From: DASUPK01 sp963848955
Lineage (GTDB): Bacteria; Actinomycetota; Thermoleophilia; Solirubrobacterales; 70-9
DNA length: 64,000 nt
Reading direction: 5' to 3'
Assembly (NCBI GenBank): GCA_963848955.1
Contig: CAWKFQ010000020.1
Location: 1-64,000 of the forward strand
Numbering within the stretch: position 1 is the first letter of the stretch; the number at the start of each line of letters is the position of its first letter. A model generated the notes under the pieces. It searched no databases. It was not told the origin of the DNA and saw only the letters and a program-made list of their open reading frames with translations. The position numbers and the translations under genes are program-made. This document shows positions 62,013-64,000 of the stretch, piece after piece.

Positions 62013-62615
62013 CTACAACGCCTGCTCTCGCCCGCGCAGGCAAATCCGAAACTCGGCGTTGAGCTCCCTCTTAGGGTCTCCTCCGAGATCCGCGATCAGC
62101 TCAGGCCGGAAGATGCTGTCCTGGTCGTTGGTCGTATCGCGATCGGGCCTCTTGTTGTAGGGCGTCATCGCCAGGACGGCCTCATTCATCGACTCGTCGA
62201 AGAAGATCTGCGTGGTGAAAGCCTCGGCTGTCGCTCCGTTCGAGAACTGCCTGACCTTGACGTGTATGTGGAGTGTCCGGCCCTCATACCAGCCTGGATA
62301 GATCGTCTTGAACCGTACGACTCCCCCTTCGTCGGTCAGCTGGTAGCCGCGAAGGAAGGTCTCGCCGCCGGTGTCAGCGCGCGGCTGCTCGGGCTCATCT
62401 GAATAGAGACCCAGCGCGTTCGCCTGCCAGATATCGACCTCGGCTCCCACGCAAGGCTCCGGTGGCGAGCCGGCCTCATGGACCGTGATCGCTAGGCCAA
62501 GCGGGACTCCCTCCTGGCCGGCGACCACATCCGATCGCTCCAGTCCCTCGTCGACGAAGTACGGACCCTCAGTGGTTTCCGGGCTGAGCAGACAGTTGAA
62601 AGCACTCTCGGCCAT
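62013..62615 (-). CDS. Intradiol ring-cleavage dioxygenase-like protein
   Basis: Non-heme Fe(III) aromatic dioxygenase family (protocatechuate/catechol type), intact, 200 residues. CLLSPETTEGPYFVDEGLER, LGLAITVHEAGSPPEPCVGA, EVDIWQANALGLYSDEPEQP (Tyr ligand in GLYS), ETFLRGYQLTDEGGVVRFKT, IYPGWYEGRTLHIHVKVRQF (Tyr and two His ligands), EAFTTQIFFDESMNEAVLAM. No signal peptide. This short branch is common in actinobacteria, with unknown aromatic substrate. Confidence 0.9.
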   Translation of the reverse strand: MAESAFNCLLSPETTEGPYFVDEGLERSDVVAGQEGVPLGLAITVHEAGSPPEPCVGAEVDIWQANALGLYSDEPEQPRADTGGETFLRGYQLTDEGGVVRFKTIYPGWYEGRTLHIHVKVRQFSNGATAEAFTTQIFFDESMNEAVLAMTPYNKRPDRDTTNDQDSIFRPELIADLGGDPKRELNAEFRICLRGREQAL

Positions 62616-63079
62616 GCCCTCAGCCTACGGCGACGCAACAGCTCAAGACGCCGTGGCAGCTTGGCCGCGACTACGAGCGCTACGTCGGCTACCTGCGCGA
62701 ACAGGCCGGCTGCGCGGTGACCTACCACGGGATCTTCAAGGGCCTCGAGGACCTGGGCCGCGACGTCCTCGCGGAGAAGGATGGGGCGACCGAAATCATC
62801 CAATGCAAGCGCTCGGCGAAACACAAGACCATCCACGAAAAGCACACCTTCCAGCTCTACGGGACGATGATCCTGGCCAAGCTCGAGCAGCCGAAGGCGG
62901 AGGTCACCGGGACGTTCACGACCACGACCAAGGTCTCCGAGAAGGCGCGGGAGGTGGGGGACTACCTGGGAATCAAGGTCGAGGAGGGCGTGCCGCTGGC
63001 CGACTACCCACGGATCAAGTGCAACGTCGCCGGGCGGAGCGAGGAGAAGATTTACCACCTGCCTTTCGACCAGCCTTGA
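62614..63079 (+). CDS. Mrr-like PD-(D/E)XK nuclease domain, truncated and frameshifted
   Basis: About 145 residues read mainly from 62660 on: PWQLGRDYERYVGYLREQAG, CAVTYHGIFKGLEDLGRDVL (Asp), AEKDGATEIIQCKRSAKHKT (Q-x-K core), IHEKHTFQLYGTMILAKLEQ, AEVTGTFTTTTKVSEKAREV, and IKCNVAGRSEEKIYHLPF. The Gly-Arg-Asp-Tyr-Glu opening, ...GRD..., QCKR and HEKHTFQLYGT series match restriction-endonuclease-like (Mrr/DUF2034) domains that normally follow a long N-terminal region in ~400-500-residue proteins. Here only the nuclease domain remains; the ATG at 62614 needs a one-base shift near 62650 to reach it, and it overlaps the dioxygenase start codon. Confidence 0.65.
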
Positions 63080-63168
63080 TCATTGGCCTAGAGGGTGCCC
63101 TCCACAGCGGAGCGCGTAGCCGCGGCTATCGGAAGGAGTACGGAAGCGCCCGCGGCGTGGTCACTGTT

Positions 63169-63420
63169 ATGGATAGCCGTGAGGAGATTGATCACCAGCA
63201 TGCCTTGCTCCTGACCCACCTATATGGCCATCACAACGAGGGCCGCCATGGGCGAAGAACAGATCGGCGAACAGCGTCGATCCTCTGCATGGTCGGTGCC
63301 CTGATCTGGCTGGAGGAGTTCGCCAAGCTGCCGACCCTGAGCTGGATCGGCCGTCAGCTAGATCGCCGGCTTATGGAGCTTGCCGAAGCTCCGGCGGAGC
63401 CGAGCACGGCTTCCGCTTAG
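63169..63420 (+). CDS. Hypothetical protein
   Basis: Open frame of 83 codons from ATG 63169: MDSREEIDHQHALLLTHLYG, then HHNEGRHGRRTDRRTASILC and a helix VGALIWLEEFAKLPTLSWIG, RQLDRRLMELAEAPAEPSTA. Acidic/His-rich start and one possible amphipathic helix; no family recognised, no clear ribosome binding site. A reading frame by chance is possible. Confidence 0.35.
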   Translation: MDSREEIDHQHALLLTHLYGHHNEGRHGRRTDRRTASILCMVGALIWLEEFAKLPTLSWIGRQLDRRLMELAEAPAEPSTASA

Positions 63421-63551
63421 CTGCCCCACCTTCCAGCCCGTTTGGCGATCATCGGCGTCTCGCTCGGTGATTGACCGGGGCACCTAACCGGATACCCCCA
63501 TCCCATGCAAAGCAGCAGTTCTGAAATCACACCTCTAAGCGAGGAGGGGAC
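63421..63551. other. Intergenic, nothing recognised
   Basis: About 130 bases between convergent gene ends; no hairpin with a T run, no tRNA and no copy of the repeated hairpin element. Confidence 0.4.
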
Positions 63552-64000
63552 TCAGGTAGCAGCTGCGGCGCCGACGATTGCGCCGTAGATGACGTGCGTG
63601 ACCAGCATGACGATCGGGGTGCTGGCCCCGTAGTTGAGGAGCAGGAAACCGGGCGGCTCGAGAAGGGGTGCGGAATCGGCGGCACTGAACTGCGTCCCCA
63701 TTCTCGGGTGGACCAGGGGGAGGAGAACACTGACCAAGGCGGTGGCGGCGAAGAGCGCGTGGGCAACCCCGAGGAGAGCGCCGAGCCACCAGCTGGCTTG
63801 GTCGAGCGCGAGGAAGATCAGGTAGTAGGCGCCGGCGAACAGCAATCCGAAAAAGAAATGAAGGGCATAGCCGAGGGCGCGGGCGCGAGTTCGGTCAGCG
63901 GTGAACACGGTACCCAAGAGGAAGGGCAGATCAATCCGTGTCAGTCGGAATTCCGTGGCCGCCCGCAGTCCGGTCGTCAGAACCAGGGTTCCGACGAAGC
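63552..64000 (-). CDS. Four-helix membrane protein, 5' end outside window
   Basis: Minus-strand frame open to the window edge. Visible: GTLVLTTGLRAATEFRLTRI, DLPFLLGTVFTADRTRARAL, GYALHFFFGLLFAGAYYLIF, WWLGALLGVAHALFAATALV, SVLLPLVHPRMGTQFSAADS, GFLLLNYGASTPIVMLVTHV, YGAIVGAAAAT. Four hydrophobic helices with conserved polar residues (HFFFG, GVAHALF, HPRMG, NYG..P, THV.YG), the pattern of an uncharacterised actinobacterial membrane family. Function unknown. Confidence 0.7.
   Translation of the reverse strand, partial: FVGTLVLTTGLRAATEFRLTRIDLPFLLGTVFTADRTRARALGYALHFFFGLLFAGAYYLIFLALDQASWWLGALLGVAHALFAATALVSVLLPLVHPRMGTQFSAADSAPLLEPPGFLLLNYGASTPIVMLVTHVIYGAIVGAAAAT

Overview
The window is high-GC actinobacterial DNA, most likely from the Thermoleophilia/Solirubrobacterales side of the phylum. 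The basis is very high GC, coenzyme F420 biosynthesis genes, a DivIVA-type protein, DtxR-type metal regulation, many GTG/TTG starts, and -10-like TANNNT hexamers 6-10 nt before start codons, which suggests leaderless transcripts. No plasmid, phage, IS or CRISPR hallmark was seen. About half of the conserved genes are broken by one or more single-base frameshifts, including multi-exon-like breaks in fbiC, ccr, cofE and the aquaporin. This is best read as uncorrected indel error in the assembly, so gene spans below join the pieces and give the frame changes.

Layout. 1-7.6 kb: acyl-CoA dehydrogenase end, SDR, winged-helix protein, MaoC hydratase, small secreted proteins, ethylmalonyl-CoA mutase (minus). 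7.7-14.4 kb: clpS, two tandem epoxide hydrolases, an alpha/beta hydrolase, a thioredoxin-fold protein, LtrA, an RTX-like secreted protein. 14.4-18.7 kb: an AbiEi/DUF559-type gene between repeated palindromes, crotonyl-CoA carboxylase/reductase (minus) with a coupled small protein, then a coiled-coil nuclease-like gene and its overlapping partner. 18.7-27.4 kb: lipoprotein, ygfZ, a translationally coupled metal operon (two-domain multicopper oxidase, ZIP transporter, DtxR/MntR regulator, NRAMP transporter), an ABC substrate-binding protein, an aquaporin. 27.4-34.3 kb: F420 block (fbiC forward; npdG, cofD, cofC, cofE on the minus strand) with an alcohol dehydrogenase and a cupin. 34.3-46 kb: SDR, thioesterase, HMG-CoA lyase, SnoaL-like protein, sulfatase, 3-hydroxybutyryl-CoA dehydrogenase, DivIVA-like protein, acyl-CoA carboxylase beta, desaturase, acetoacetyl-CoA synthetase, M28 peptidase. 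46-51.3 kb: five tRNA genes interspersed with a second AbiEi/DUF559 gene, an SRAP protein, a receiver protein and a second sulfatase. 51.3-64 kb: transaldolase, ferredoxin-reductase-like protein, histidine kinase/NarL regulator pair, GAPDH, acyl-CoA dehydrogenase, a patatin operon, folE, an intradiol dioxygenase, an Mrr-like nuclease fragment and a partial membrane protein.

How it fits together. Crotonyl-CoA carboxylase/reductase, ethylmalonyl-CoA mutase, 3-hydroxybutyryl-CoA dehydrogenase, a MaoC hydratase, acyl-CoA carboxylase, HMG-CoA lyase and acetoacetyl-CoA synthetase point to ethylmalonyl-CoA-pathway and branched-chain/C4 acyl-CoA metabolism. The most striking signal is an intergenic element in five copies: (G/A)ACGGGT, a hairpin whose arms differ in every copy yet always pair, then CC(C)TC(GC)ATAA. 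Three copies sit just upstream of maoC, ccr and the 3-hydroxybutyryl-CoA dehydrogenase gene, one upstream of a cupin gene, and one in opposite orientation after the NRAMP gene.
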